A DNA stretch of 49,842 bases from CAYQVO01 sp964421085 (lineage in GTDB: Bacteria; Bdellovibrionota_C; UBA2361; CAYQVO01). Positions 39,616 through 48,398 of this stretch are shown here, piece after piece. Every line of letters begins with the position of its first letter. Position 1 is the stretch's first letter. Under the pieces are notes generated by a model. It was not told the origin of the DNA. It worked only from the letters and a program-made list of their open reading frames with translations, and did no database searches. Made by a program: the position numbers and the translations under genes. The stretch is from contig CAYQVO010000029.1 in assembly GCA_964421085.1 (NCBI GenBank), positions 1 through 49,842 of the forward strand. Direction: 5' to 3'.

Positions 39616-41325
39616 ATGGCAGGTTTTGACAGACAGACGTTCCGGCGGCTCTGGGAGCTCAGCAAACCTGTCTTTGTATCTGAAATCAAGTGGCGGGCGC
39701 TTGCTCTGTTTCTCCTGCTCCTGACGTTCTCAATCTCCATGAGCGGCGTAAACGTCCTGATGAGCTACATTGGACGCGACTTCATGACTTCGCTCTCGCT
39801 TCGGGAGAAGGATGAATTCCTGAAGCAGCTGTACTACTACCTTCTTGCCTTCGGACTTGCCACGCCCGTCGTTGTTTTTTACCGGTACACGGAGGAGAGG
39901 CTCGGATTGATGTGGCGGCGATGGCTGAGCCACAAGTTCATCCGCGAGTATTTTCTCAAGAGAGCCTATTACAAGATTCACTTCTATGAAGGCATAGATA
40001 ACCCGGACCAGCGTCTCGCGGAAGACATCCGATCGTTCTGTGTGCAGAGTCTCTCGTTCCTTCTGATTATATTCAATTCGGCGATAGCGCTTTTTGCGTT
40101 CATGGGAATCCTGTGGTCTATCTCGTACACACTTGTGGTCGCTGTCGTGCTGTACGCGCTCGGCGGATCTCTTGTGACCTACTTCCTCGGGAAACCTCTC
40201 ATCGGACTGAACTTCGCGCAGCTGAAGAAAGAAGCCGACTACCGTTACAAGCTCATCAATGTAAGGGAAAACGCGGAATCCATCGCGTTTTACAGGGGCG
40301 AGCGCAAAGAGGGGACAAGAGTGCGGCAGCGGCTCAAAATTGCGCTGACGAACCTCCTGCTCATAATCAACTGGAACAGGAACCTGAATTTCTTCACGAC
40401 CGGTTACAACTACCTGATTACCATTCTGCCCATTATTCTCGTCGCCCCGCTCTATTTCGACGGCAAAATCGAGTTCGGCGTCGTTACTCAGGCCCAGTTT
40501 GCTTTCTCGCAGGTGCTTGGAGCGCTCTCTATTATTGTCGCGAATTTCAGCAGCCTCAGCGCGTACGGGGCGGTCGTCACACGTCTTGGCGCTTTTCAGG
40601 ACGCGCTTCACGGCACGCATGAAACCGAAGTGGGTGCGCCCGGTTCTTCCATCCATGTCCGGGATGGTCAGGATATTGTGTTCGAAAACGTCACAATCTG
40701 CACGCCTTCCCGCGATCAGGAGCTGGTCAAGGATCTCTCCTTCGCGCTCAATGGCGAACCTCTCTTTGTTACCGGCGCGAGCGGCGGCGGCAAGAGTTCC
40801 ATCTTCCGCGTCGCGTCGGGAATCTGGAGTGCCGGCACGGGAAAGGTGACAAGACCTCCCATCAGCAGATGCATGTTCCTTCCTCAGAGACCGTATATGG
40901 TGCTCGGGAGTTTCCGGAGCCAGTTGCTTTATGGAACACGGGCATACGGCGTTTCAGACAAGATGCTCATGGATATACTTAGAAAAATTCAGCTCGAAGA
41001 ACTCCTTCACCGGGTGGGGGGTCTTGATGCTGTCAGGGATTGGCCTAATATTCTTTCGACGGGGGAACAGCAGCGAATAGCGTTCGGCCGTCTGCTGCTT
41101 GTCAGACCCGAGTATGCGTTTCTTGACGAGGCGACGACAGCCCTGGACAAGGCGAGTGAGCGTCATCTTTACGGACACATGCGCGCATTTATCAAAAACT
41201 ACATAAGCATCGGATACCGGAACTCACTCGCTGATCAGCATGGCTACAGGCTCGAACTCTGGCCCGGTGGAAGATGGCAGTTTTCAAAGAAGGGGGAAAC
41301 GCCCCCTTCGCATGGAGAAACGTGA
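39616..41325 (+). CDS. SbmA/BacA-YddA type ABC transporter (permease-ATPase fusion)
   Basis: 569 residues, a half-transporter of the ABC-D-like SbmA/BacA/YddA group. The membrane domain (about 1-330) has hydrophobic segments near 27-47, 72-90, 144-168, 171-190 and 262-280 and the group's NPDQRLAEDI motif (129-138). The ATPase domain (about 350-560) shows Walker A GASGGGKSS (387-395), Q-loop FLPQRPYM, signature LSTGEQQR (480-487) and Walker B YAFLDEATTALD (500-511). The switch His of SVGHR-type H-loops is Tyr534 (SIGYRNSL). Substrate unknown; relatives move peptides or vitamin B12. It is coupled to the next gene by a GTGA overlap. Confidence 0.88.
   Translation: MAGFDRQTFRRLWELSKPVFVSEIKWRALALFLLLLTFSISMSGVNVLMSYIGRDFMTSLSLREKDEFLKQLYYYLLAFGLATPVVVFYRYTEERLGLMWRRWLSHKFIREYFLKRAYYKIHFYEGIDNPDQRLAEDIRSFCVQSLSFLLIIFNSAIALFAFMGILWSISYTLVVAVVLYALGGSLVTYFLGKPLIGLNFAQLKKEADYRYKLINVRENAESIAFYRGERKEGTRVRQRLKIALTNLLLIINWNRNLNFFTTGYNYLITILPIILVAPLYFDGKIEFGVVTQAQFAFSQVLGALSIIVANFSSLSAYGAVVTRLGAFQDALHGTHETEVGAPGSSIHVRDGQDIVFENVTICTPSRDQELVKDLSFALNGEPLFVTGASGGGKSSIFRVASGIWSAGTGKVTRPPISRCMFLPQRPYMVLGSFRSQLLYGTRAYGVSDKMLMDILRKIQLEELLHRVGGLDAVRDWPNILSTGEQQRIAFGRLLLVRPEYAFLDEATTALDKASERHLYGHMRAFIKNYISIGYRNSLADQHGYRLELWPGGRWQFSKKGETPPSHGET
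41290..41308 (+). promoter_or_regulatory. 7-bp hairpin at the ABC transporter/HEAT-protein junction
   Basis: AAGGGGG (41290-41296) and CCCCCTT (41302-41308) flank an AAACG loop. It lies inside the end of the transporter gene, 5 bases before the GGAG that serves the next start codon, so it may modulate coupled translation. Confidence 0.35.
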
Positions 41326-44072
41326 AACAGTATCAACTCCTCAAGGCGGCATGCATGTGCGCAGTCCTTCTGCTGCTGTTTCCCTTCGCATCGACAGACG
41401 CAGCCACTGAGGCTGAAATCCGGAAGAGCATAATGGAGAACTGCCCGCGCGCAACTGCCGAGTTTGACTCTCTCTCACCGGAGGGAAAGGAAGAACTCCT
41501 TCCGTTCCTCAGGCTGGTTCTGGAACTCGCCCCCGGGGTCGAAGGGCTTCCTCCGCCTGCGCCGGGCAACGCTCCTGTTATCCCGGGGCAGGCGCAGCCC
41601 AGCCTTTTGTCCAGGGTTAATCCTTCGCTCGGACAGGATCTTGTGCGTTCACTCGAGCCGAGAAGAGTACTCGAAGCGAAACGGTGTGTCATACCTCTGC
41701 TCGAGCGCTCGGGGAGCAGAGCCTTTGAAGCAGTCCCTGTTATCATAAGACTTTCTCTCGACAAAACTCTGCCGTTCGATTTTCTCGATGCCCTTGATTC
41801 AGCAGCATGGCGCATTACGGTGTCGGCCTCCCGCGACACCGGCTGCGGAGCTCTCGGACCGGTTTTTGAAGAGATTTACCCTCTGCTGAAAGAGCAGTCC
41901 ACTTCTCTTCCGTCGAATGTTTTCGTGCAGACCGGCGGCTGTTCTGCCGACTATCTGCTGAATCATTTGAAAGGGACAGGCGAGGAAACGGGGCGCCGGC
42001 TGACTGACATGCTGCTCAACATAGACGACACAGGACACCGGACAGGGCTTCGTTTCATCGAGTTTGCGGGGGATCAGACCGACGATCGCCTTCGGATCAC
42101 GGCGCTGCGTGTCCTTGCCGCGCTGGAGCCGTTTTATCATGAATCGTTGATGCCGGTGCTTCGAATGATGCCGGAGTCCCAGGGAGATGTGCGCAAAGAA
42201 GTTCTTTCGACTCTCCGGGCGATATTCTCGAAAAAAACGCTTCCAGTTTCCGAGTCCCTTCAGAATGAGCTTCTCGACCGATTGTTCAGCGGCTTTGAAC
42301 AGTCGACGGGGCCCGAGCGGGATGTGATGCAGGAGGGTATTGAGCTTTTCGAATCGTTTCCGGATCCGTGGCGCGAGCGGTTGAAGAACCTTGCGGTTTC
42401 TCCGGATGCCGATCTCAGGAAGCGTTCGATCATCCTGCTCGGCAGAGGATCTCTTTCTGAATCAGACGTGAGCTTCGTTCTTAAAAGGGCGCTTTCTGAG
42501 CCTGACACCGGAGCGGAACTCGCGGCAATAGAAGTTTTGGGAAGGCAGCTGCCCTTTCAACAGAAGATTATTCAGGCATTCCTTCAGATTTTGAAAGGAA
42601 GCGCGATGAAGGATGATGTGTCCGCGCATCAACGAAGGGTGTGTGCGGTCGCATCGGCGCTCCGGAGTTCAGGTCTGGGGAAGCCTCTTTCTGCGAAGAC
42701 ACTTCAGCCCTTCTCCCGCTATTTCACCGGTTTTCTCAAGTATTACGACTTTGCGGGCAGGCTCGGAGGATGTGACTCTCCGCTTGTTCTTATGGCAGCT
42801 TACCCTGAACCTGCGCTTGGTGACATACTCAAGATGCTGAAAGAAACCGATGCTGCTGCGCAGGAAAAGGCAGTTTCCGTTCTTGCCGCCATGAAACCTC
42901 TGCCTGGCAGGGCCGTGCAGCCTCTTCTTGATCATTTCAAAACCGGACATCCGAAAACGCTCGAGGCGGCGGGCAAAGTCCTCATAGCAGGGGCAGGGGA
43001 GACGGCACTGACAAAACTCAAAGGAATGCTCAAGACAGTCCGCCCGGAGCAGAAGGTTATTATTGCTGAGACCCTCCTTCGCGGGGGATACCAGGGCGGT
43101 GAAGTGAAGAACGTTCTGAAAGATGCGTGGCAGTCTCAAAGCTGCGATTTGCAGGCGCGCATTTTCTTCGATCTTCTTCGAGTGTCCGGCTCCGACGGGG
43201 CAGGAGAGATGAACTCGAGAATGGTCTCATGTCTTGTGGAGAGCAGCCTGAACCGGGAAAACACTTTCAAAGTTGCTGCGCAGCTCGCTCCGGTGGCGAA
43301 GGGAAGCGAAGACGAGCGACGCATCCGCCAGTTCCTTACTCGAACAGATGTGGACCCGGGGCTCCAGATTGCGCTTCTGAAGAGGGCAGTGGAGCTGGGA
43401 TTAGATAGAAACGAAGCGGGCAGGATAACACTGAATATGCTGGCCCACGTCGAAATCCCTTTCAAAATCACTCTGCTCCAGCATATCGTACAGTTTCCCG
43501 AAGAAAGTCAGAACGCCCGGCCGCTCCTCGAATCATACATGAGGGATTCAGGAAGCGAGGCACTTGCGATTCAGGCCCTGCATGCGCTGCTTGAACTCGC
43601 TCCTTCAGGTGTGGATTTTGTCCAGATTCTGCGCCGCGAACTCGACACAGGCCGCGCCTTCACTGCCCAGCAGGCAATCCTCAGCGCTGCTCCTCTTAGA
43701 GTAATTCCATCCCTCCTTGCGCTGCTGCACGACGATAATGTCGCGATCAGGGAATGGGCCCTTGTGCAGCTCGGCAGGATCGAAGACAGGAGCGGAGAGA
43801 CGGAGACCGAACTTTCAGCTATCCTCAAGGCGCCGAGGGATCCGACGGAACGTTATCTTGCGGCCCTTGCCCTGTTCCGCCTTCGCACTTCAGGTGATCC
43901 TGCTTTTGCAGCTATACGAAAAGAAATAACGGGCAGGTTCAGAGAGCAGCTTCTCGACGAGCGGTTCAGCGATGAGCAAAAGGGGGTATTTGGCAGGGTG
44001 GCGGAGAATCCTGCGAGTTTCCTTGAACGCCAGACTGCCCGGTCGCTTGTGAAGGGTGCGAGGCATCCATAG
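41322..44072 (+). CDS. Large exported HEAT-repeat-like protein
   Basis: 916 residues from the GTG at 41322; an upstream ATG (41274) would lie deep inside the transporter gene, while GGAG (41314-41317) serves the GTG that overlaps the transporter stop as GTGA. A signal peptide is clear (hydrophobic core CMCAVLLLLFPFA, end near STDAAT). The rest is built of helical repeats of roughly 35-40 residues of HEAT/PBS-lyase type, with recurring patterns such as L-LL-D-P and A-VAL-LG-I (for example IREWALVQLGRI and RKRSIILLGRGS). Such scaffolds bind proteins. Coupling suggests that it partners the ABC transporter in the envelope. No specific function is claimed. Confidence 0.8.
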   Translation: MKQYQLLKAACMCAVLLLLFPFASTDAATEAEIRKSIMENCPRATAEFDSLSPEGKEELLPFLRLVLELAPGVEGLPPPAPGNAPVIPGQAQPSLLSRVNPSLGQDLVRSLEPRRVLEAKRCVIPLLERSGSRAFEAVPVIIRLSLDKTLPFDFLDALDSAAWRITVSASRDTGCGALGPVFEEIYPLLKEQSTSLPSNVFVQTGGCSADYLLNHLKGTGEETGRRLTDMLLNIDDTGHRTGLRFIEFAGDQTDDRLRITALRVLAALEPFYHESLMPVLRMMPESQGDVRKEVLSTLRAIFSKKTLPVSESLQNELLDRLFSGFEQSTGPERDVMQEGIELFESFPDPWRERLKNLAVSPDADLRKRSIILLGRGSLSESDVSFVLKRALSEPDTGAELAAIEVLGRQLPFQQKIIQAFLQILKGSAMKDDVSAHQRRVCAVASALRSSGLGKPLSAKTLQPFSRYFTGFLKYYDFAGRLGGCDSPLVLMAAYPEPALGDILKMLKETDAAAQEKAVSVLAAMKPLPGRAVQPLLDHFKTGHPKTLEAAGKVLIAGAGETALTKLKGMLKTVRPEQKVIIAETLLRGGYQGGEVKNVLKDAWQSQSCDLQARIFFDLLRVSGSDGAGEMNSRMVSCLVESSLNRENTFKVAAQLAPVAKGSEDERRIRQFLTRTDVDPGLQIALLKRAVELGLDRNEAGRITLNMLAHVEIPFKITLLQHIVQFPEESQNARPLLESYMRDSGSEALAIQALHALLELAPSGVDFVQILRRELDTGRAFTAQQAILSAAPLRVIPSLLALLHDDNVAIREWALVQLGRIEDRSGETETELSAILKAPRDPTERYLAALALFRLRTSGDPAFAAIRKEITGRFREQLLDERFSDEQKGVFGRVAENPASFLERQTARSLVKGARHP

Positions 44073-44104
44073 ATGATCAAACAAAGTGAATCCCGTCTGT
44101 ATTC

Positions 44105-45697
44105 CTACGCCGCGGCCTGACTTCCGCCGCCTTGAGCAGCCTGGGCTGCTTCACGGCGCTTGCGTTCTTCCTCCTTCTTCAGCCTGGTGTAGTCGAGATA
44201 ATGGAGGTTTGCCTGAATATTGTCTGTGTTACTGTAAACATAAGCGAGGAAGAATTCTGTAATCGTAGCCTTTCGCACGGCAAGCTCTTCGGCAAGCCTC
44301 AGCACAAGCGCGACTCTGTGCTTGTTTTCATTTTCGAACGCTTCCCACCATTTCCTTGCGCTTCCGGTGGTGTTGTCCCAGTCGAGCTTTTTCTTCGTTT
44401 CATCAAGCTTGGAGATGACCTTGTCGTCCGACCATCCCTTGGTATTAGTGATTCCAGGGGGCAGGCCTCCAGGCTGTGCAGCAGGAGCAACAGAACCCGC
44501 TTCCGGCAGTTTCTCCTCGTACTTTATGGGCTCTTCGCGGAGCTGATACTCGTCGAACTCATTGTCGAATTCAGAGATTGCGCGGTTCATCTCGGGAAGC
44601 CTGAAGTAAGGAATGAGCTGCCCCTGGAACACCGGGGTGTCGGGAAGGAAGAATGTGCACACATTGTCCGCCGGCCGGCCGATTTCGTCCGGCGTCAGCA
44701 CGGCACGCTGCTGGACCTGCTCCTGAGAGCTCACGTTGCGGCTCGCAAACCATTCGATGATCTTTCTGTTTGTGCCGAAGGAAGCAGTTTTGAAACGGAT
44801 GGTCATCTGCCCGGTATCTTTCGAGGCCAGTTCGGCATCCTGCTGCTCGAGAGGCGGCATAAAAATCTTGGTGCTGAAACCTGCGAGTACTGAGTCTGCA
44901 AAGTTGTCGTAGTTCGCCTTTATCTGCGCAGTAGACTGGATTGCCGCAACTATGCTTATGTTGCGCGAACGCAGGGTGTTCAGCTTCACGTGAATATCGG
45001 GCAGACGGCCAAGTGCGCTTGCAAACTCGTCGATTACGATACTGACCGGGCGCGGAAGTCTCGAACCCGGGCAGGTTTCGGCCTGTTTCGTGAGGAAGCG
45101 CAGGAGTTCCACCACTATCACGTTTGCCATTGGACGCAGCATTTCGAGTTCAGACTCGCGAAGTTCCACGACAAAAAGGGTGGGCCTGTCAATCAAAGAC
45201 TGCATATCGAGTTCTTCTGCGGATGTCGTGGCGCGGATTGCAGTAATGTCCCAGGCGCTCAGACGCATGCTGAGCTCCGACATGATTGTGTCCGCGTTCT
45301 GGGAGCCCGATCTGGCGAGTTCAATGAATGTCCTTGTATTGCGCAGTGCCTGAGGATGCGCTTCGAGCCAGTCGCACAGTCCGCGCATGCCGCTCTGTAC
45401 CAGTTCATGAATTCTCGGCATCGAAAGGGTCTCCGCCTTGTCGTGCAGAAGACCAATCATGATGGAATTAAGAATTGCAAGAGCGTTATTACGGAAGAAC
45501 GGGCTGTCCGATTTGGTGCCTGCCGGCGGATCAGTCGCCATTATGATGGTGTTGGCGATGAGTTTGCAGTCGGTATCGTCTTTGAGCTTGCCGAGGATAT
45601 TCCAGCTCATGCTCCTGTCTGTGTCGAGCGGGTTGAACCGGAGGATATTTTTCTGCGGGTTGCGTTCGTGCGTCATTCGCGCAAGCTTTCGCCACAT
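44105..45697 (-). CDS. VirD4/TraG-like coupling ATPase, C-terminal part (Walker B) after frame break
   Basis: 530 residues, the larger part of a type IV secretion coupling protein of the VirD4/TraG/TraD class. It begins with MWRKLARMTHERNPQKNILRFNPLD in outline, which corresponds to the region just after the KGE motif. It contains the RecA-like core with Walker B VSIVIDE (218-224), the following motif AAIQSTAQI with Gln254, and a charged C-terminal extension with a helical tail. Walker A is in the adjacent frame-shifted piece. Alone it should not bind nucleotide normally. The two pieces overlap by 25 bases in different frames. No other secretion genes are present in the window. Confidence 0.85.
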   Translation of the reverse strand: MWRKLARMTHERNPQKNILRFNPLDTDRSMSWNILGKLKDDTDCKLIANTIIMATDPPAGTKSDSPFFRNNALAILNSIMIGLLHDKAETLSMPRIHELVQSGMRGLCDWLEAHPQALRNTRTFIELARSGSQNADTIMSELSMRLSAWDITAIRATTSAEELDMQSLIDRPTLFVVELRESELEMLRPMANVIVVELLRFLTKQAETCPGSRLPRPVSIVIDEFASALGRLPDIHVKLNTLRSRNISIVAAIQSTAQIKANYDNFADSVLAGFSTKIFMPPLEQQDAELASKDTGQMTIRFKTASFGTNRKIIEWFASRNVSSQEQVQQRAVLTPDEIGRPADNVCTFFLPDTPVFQGQLIPYFRLPEMNRAISEFDNEFDEYQLREEPIKYEEKLPEAGSVAPAAQPGGLPPGITNTKGWSDDKVISKLDETKKKLDWDNTTGSARKWWEAFENENKHRVALVLRLAEELAVRKATITEFFLAYVYSNTDNIQANLHYLDYTRLKKEEERKRREAAQAAQGGGSQAAA

Positions 45698-46464
45698 TTC
45701 CGGCTTGGAGAGATGCAGTCGTTGTAAAGAACAGGAAGCATCATTCTCGTAGTTTTACCACCACCAGTCTTGGCGACTATGAGCATGTGGCGGTTTCTTT
45801 CCTGATTTGGAATAATGAGCTTGTTTGCCTTGAAAACCACGCCTTCACTTCCGCGGAGGTCGCTCACGTAAAGACATGTGTCGAGGTCGGGTTGCTCAGA
45901 CGGTCTTGTCCACCGGAGCATATGCTCTGTCTCCGCAAGGTCTCCGGATCCGAGTTCGTTTGTCCTGGAACGTGTCGGGCGCAGGTGGCGTCTCTTGAAC
46001 AGATCTCGCAGGCTGATTTTCTCAAAGAGCATGCCCGTCTTTTTGTAGTCCACATAGACCCAGTACACCCATGATCCTGCATATACGAGGAGCAGCAGTG
46101 AAAAGAGTTCCTCGTATACGAACCTGGTCTGCGCCGGAGCCACAAAGAAACTGAAGAATGGCTCAAAGATGGGGACCGGATTACGCGCCGGGTCGGGGGT
46201 CGTCAGCGCCAGGAACCCCCTGTCGATATAGCCGATGATTCTTTCGGGAGTCGTAAGATAATTCCAGAGGAGGATGCCGAAAAACATTCCGAAGACGCCG
46301 GGGATCGGATTCTTGCCCTGACGGAGAAACTGGAGCGCGAAAAGAACGATCGTGACGGCTGCGAGAGGAATCATCCCGCCGATGCGGGCGCCGCCGTCAT
46401 CATAAGCCATTTGAAAATAATGACGGGCGAACTGCAGAAAACCAATTTCAAAACTCTGAAGCAT
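45673..46464 (-). CDS. VirD4/TraG-like coupling ATPase, N-terminal part (Walker A) before frame break
   Basis: 263 residues. Three or four hydrophobic segments (about 30-48, 53-72, 98-112, 118-138) form the membrane anchor. Then comes the start of the ATPase domain with ANKLIIPNQERNRHMLIVAK and the Walker A AKTGGGKTT (231-239), followed by RMMLPVLYNDCISPSR. After this the frame runs into non-homologous sequence and stops. The continuation of the family sequence is in the overlapping frame that starts at 45697. It is divergent from lpxB. Confidence 0.85.
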   Translation of the reverse strand: MLQSFEIGFLQFARHYFQMAYDDGGARIGGMIPLAAVTIVLFALQFLRQGKNPIPGVFGMFFGILLWNYLTTPERIIGYIDRGFLALTTPDPARNPVPIFEPFFSFFVAPAQTRFVYEELFSLLLLVYAGSWVYWVYVDYKKTGMLFEKISLRDLFKRRHLRPTRSRTNELGSGDLAETEHMLRWTRPSEQPDLDTCLYVSDLRGSEGVVFKANKLIIPNQERNRHMLIVAKTGGGKTTRMMLPVLYNDCISPSRKCGESLRE

Positions 46465-46559
46465 GGCTTCTTTTAAAATCCGGAAACTTTATTCATTTCA
46501 GGGATGTGTTAATGGTCACGCTCCCTGTATTTATCTTTCACCTATGTTATCCTAACTTC

Positions 46560-46572
46560 TACACAAAGTGTA
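46560..46572. promoter_or_regulatory. Operator-like inverted repeat upstream of lpxB
   Basis: TACAC-AAA-GTGTA is a perfect 5+5 inverted repeat; a second, CAAGT-GA-ACTTG (46574-46585), follows at once. They lie 52-76 bases before the lpxB start in the 171-base divergent region, where no clear promoter hexamers were found. Confidence 0.35.
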
Positions 46573-46635
46573 TCAAGTGAACTTGCAACTTCTTCTTTAA
46601 ACCTCTCGGAAAAACTCGCATTTGAGGACTAATGG

Positions 46636-47835
46636 ATGGAAAGCACAGGGGAAAAACCCTTTGAAAAACCCTTGAGATTCGCTCTTTCCGCAGGTGAGCT
46701 CTCAGGAGATGAACGCGGGGCTGAACTTGTGTCCTGCATAAAACAGCTTTTACCAGGTGCTGTGTTTGCCGGCATGGGCGGCAGAAACATGGACGCTGCC
46801 GGAGTACGCCTGATTGTCAATGCCGAACGGGAAGGAGGGTCCCTCATGGGATTTCAGGAGGTACTTGCTTCTTTCAGGAGCGTCTACACATCGCTTGTGA
46901 GAATGAAACAGCTCATGAAGGATTGGAGGCCGGATGTTCTGGTGCTGATTGACTATCCTGATTTCAATTTCAGGATTGGTAAATTTGCGGCGGCTGCAGG
47001 TATCCCCGTATTCTATTACATAACTCCGAAGCTCTGGGCGTGGCGGAAGGGACGTGTGCGATTCTTCAGACAATACGTATCGAAGGCATCCTGCATATTT
47101 CCCTTCGAGCCCGAATTCTTCAGAAGCCGGGGATATGAGGACTCGGTTTATGTATCGCATCCCTTTTCGTTGAAATACCGGGGTTGCCACGAGACAGGTA
47201 ACGAGGAAAAGGCGGCATTTCGTTCAAATCTCGGGCTTGCTCCTGATCGGCCAGTCGTCTGCTTTTTCCCCGGAAGCCGGAAACATGAAATAAAAGAGCA
47301 TCGGGATCTGGTGATTGACACCTGGAATATGATTAAGGAGCGGCACAGTGAACTCCAGGGCGTGATGGCGGCGGCTTGTTCGCTCGAGAAGACGAATCTG
47401 CTTGAACCTTTTCACGCACTCTCTGATTTTACGGTGACCAGTGAAGATCCGGTTTCAGTCATGCGCGCATCCGATGCCGGAATGATAAAGTCGGGAACAT
47501 CGAATCTTCAGGCGGCGTTCTGCGGACTCCCTTTTTTCATGTTCTTCAGGGCCGCGGCTTTTTCGGCTTTTGTCGCGAAACATTTCGTTGGCCTCCCTGA
47601 GTATTCCATCGTGAATATTCTGAAGCCCGGCACTGTCCGTGAACTTCTGCAGGAAGAAGCTGATCCGGCAAACTCATGCAGGGAGCTCGAAGGTCTTCTT
47701 TTCGATGAGACGCGCCGGATCGAGGTTCAAAAGGGACTTCGGCTCGTAAGGGAGATGCTCAGCATCGAGGGAGAATCGGCAGCGCAGCGCACGGCGAGGC
47801 TTGTCATCGATCTTGCTCTTGCCCAAAGTGCCTGA
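46636..47835 (+). CDS. lpxB: Lipid-A-disaccharide synthase
   Basis: A membrane-associated glycosyltransferase joining UDP-2,3-diacylglucosamine and lipid X to form the lipid A disaccharide. 399 residues. Family landmarks: AGELSGDERGAELV near the N-terminus, FAGMGGRNMDAAGV, PDVLVLIDYPDFNFR, YYITPKLWAWRKGRV, and the donor-site PVVCFFPGSRKHEIK and IKSGTSNLQAAFCGLPFF. GAGG precedes the ATG by about 8 bases. It shows that this organism makes lipid A and so has an LPS-type outer membrane. It stands apart from lpxA/lpxD/fabZ. Confidence 0.95.
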   Translation: MESTGEKPFEKPLRFALSAGELSGDERGAELVSCIKQLLPGAVFAGMGGRNMDAAGVRLIVNAEREGGSLMGFQEVLASFRSVYTSLVRMKQLMKDWRPDVLVLIDYPDFNFRIGKFAAAAGIPVFYYITPKLWAWRKGRVRFFRQYVSKASCIFPFEPEFFRSRGYEDSVYVSHPFSLKYRGCHETGNEEKAAFRSNLGLAPDRPVVCFFPGSRKHEIKEHRDLVIDTWNMIKERHSELQGVMAAACSLEKTNLLEPFHALSDFTVTSEDPVSVMRASDAGMIKSGTSNLQAAFCGLPFFMFFRAAAFSAFVAKHFVGLPEYSIVNILKPGTVRELLQEEADPANSCRELEGLLFDETRRIEVQKGLRLVREMLSIEGESAAQRTARLVIDLALAQSA

Positions 47836-47892
47836 TCTATTTAGGATTCAGAGGGTAGCAGGGCTCTTATGATCATGATGGCCCGGAGAGAA

Positions 47893-47913
47893 ATGCAGAT
47901 GAGATGCAGATGA
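47893..47913 (+). repeat. Near-tandem ATGCAGATGAG duplication at a start codon
   Basis: An 11-base unit is repeated (47893-47903, then 47904-47913 lacking the last base), duplicating the ATG-rich start region of the following small exported protein and creating an overlapping six-codon frame. GGAGAG (47885-47890) is placed ideally for neither later ATG. Confidence 0.5.
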
Positions 47914-48398
47914 AAAAGACATTAACGATTCTCCTTTTAGCTGGACTTGCGGTGCCTGTTGCCGTGCCTTCCCCAACTCTCTACGCGGAAACGACAGCCC
48001 TCGATGCCGTGCCCCAGGTCGCGCCGTCTCCAACGAAGAAGAAACTCAATCTTCCGAGGACGGGAGAGATAGCGAGTCTTGTCATAACTGATCAGGATAA
48101 CGTCGATGCTCCAATGCCGTGGGGGGCCGACAATCAAATAGGAGATCTTGGGTCTCCCATCATGGGCTCGATAACACATGTGGGCGAGAACTGGATAGTG
48201 AGGATTACAAACTCGACTGATGACAGAACTCTCAATGCGAGCTTTAATTTGAAACAGTTTGATTCGCGTGGACGCACCGTCAGAAGCGAACCCTTTACGT
48301 ATTCGCTTCGCCCGAAAGAATCAGTTGAACGCCGGGTCAGAGCGGCCCTGAGAATTTCAAGAGTTACTCTTGATCTGACCGACTGGAAGGAGAGATGA
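47904..48398 (+). CDS. Small exported protein of unknown function
   Basis: Not recognised. 164 residues from ATG 47904 (ATG 47910, MKKTLTILL, may be the real start). It has a clear signal peptide (KKTLTILLLAGLAVPVAV, probable cleavage near LYAE). The mature part has a Pro/Lys-rich stretch, then a probable small beta-sandwich (about 85-160: THVGENWIVRITNSTDDR, SFNLKQFDSRGRTVRSEPFTYSLRPKESVERRVR in outline). That pattern resembles Ig-like or FxLYD-type extracytoplasmic domains, but this is only a visual impression. Its stop overlaps the mrp start (ATGA), so the two are coupled. Confidence 0.7.
   Translation: MQMKKTLTILLLAGLAVPVAVPSPTLYAETTALDAVPQVAPSPTKKKLNLPRTGEIASLVITDQDNVDAPMPWGADNQIGDLGSPIMGSITHVGENWIVRITNSTDDRTLNASFNLKQFDSRGRTVRSEPFTYSLRPKESVERRVRAALRISRVTLDLTDWKER

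Larger units (their letters stand above)
44105..46464 (-). pseudogene. Disrupted VirD4/TraG-type coupling protein gene (whole locus)
   Basis: The two overlapping frames together make a complete coupling ATPase: N-terminal membrane helices and Walker A, then Walker B and all-alpha regions. At the junction (about 45700-45725) the strand and the D-x-KGE segment expected between the Walker A helix and MWRKL are missing, consistent with a deletion of roughly 25-35 bases that also shifts frame. A recent mutation is suggested because both halves are otherwise intact. An assembly or sequencing error is an alternative. Confidence 0.7.

Noticed and set aside
44132..45752. Plus-strand frames opposite the coupling ATPase
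   Set aside because: No recognisable domains; they are explained by codon bias of the opposite gene.
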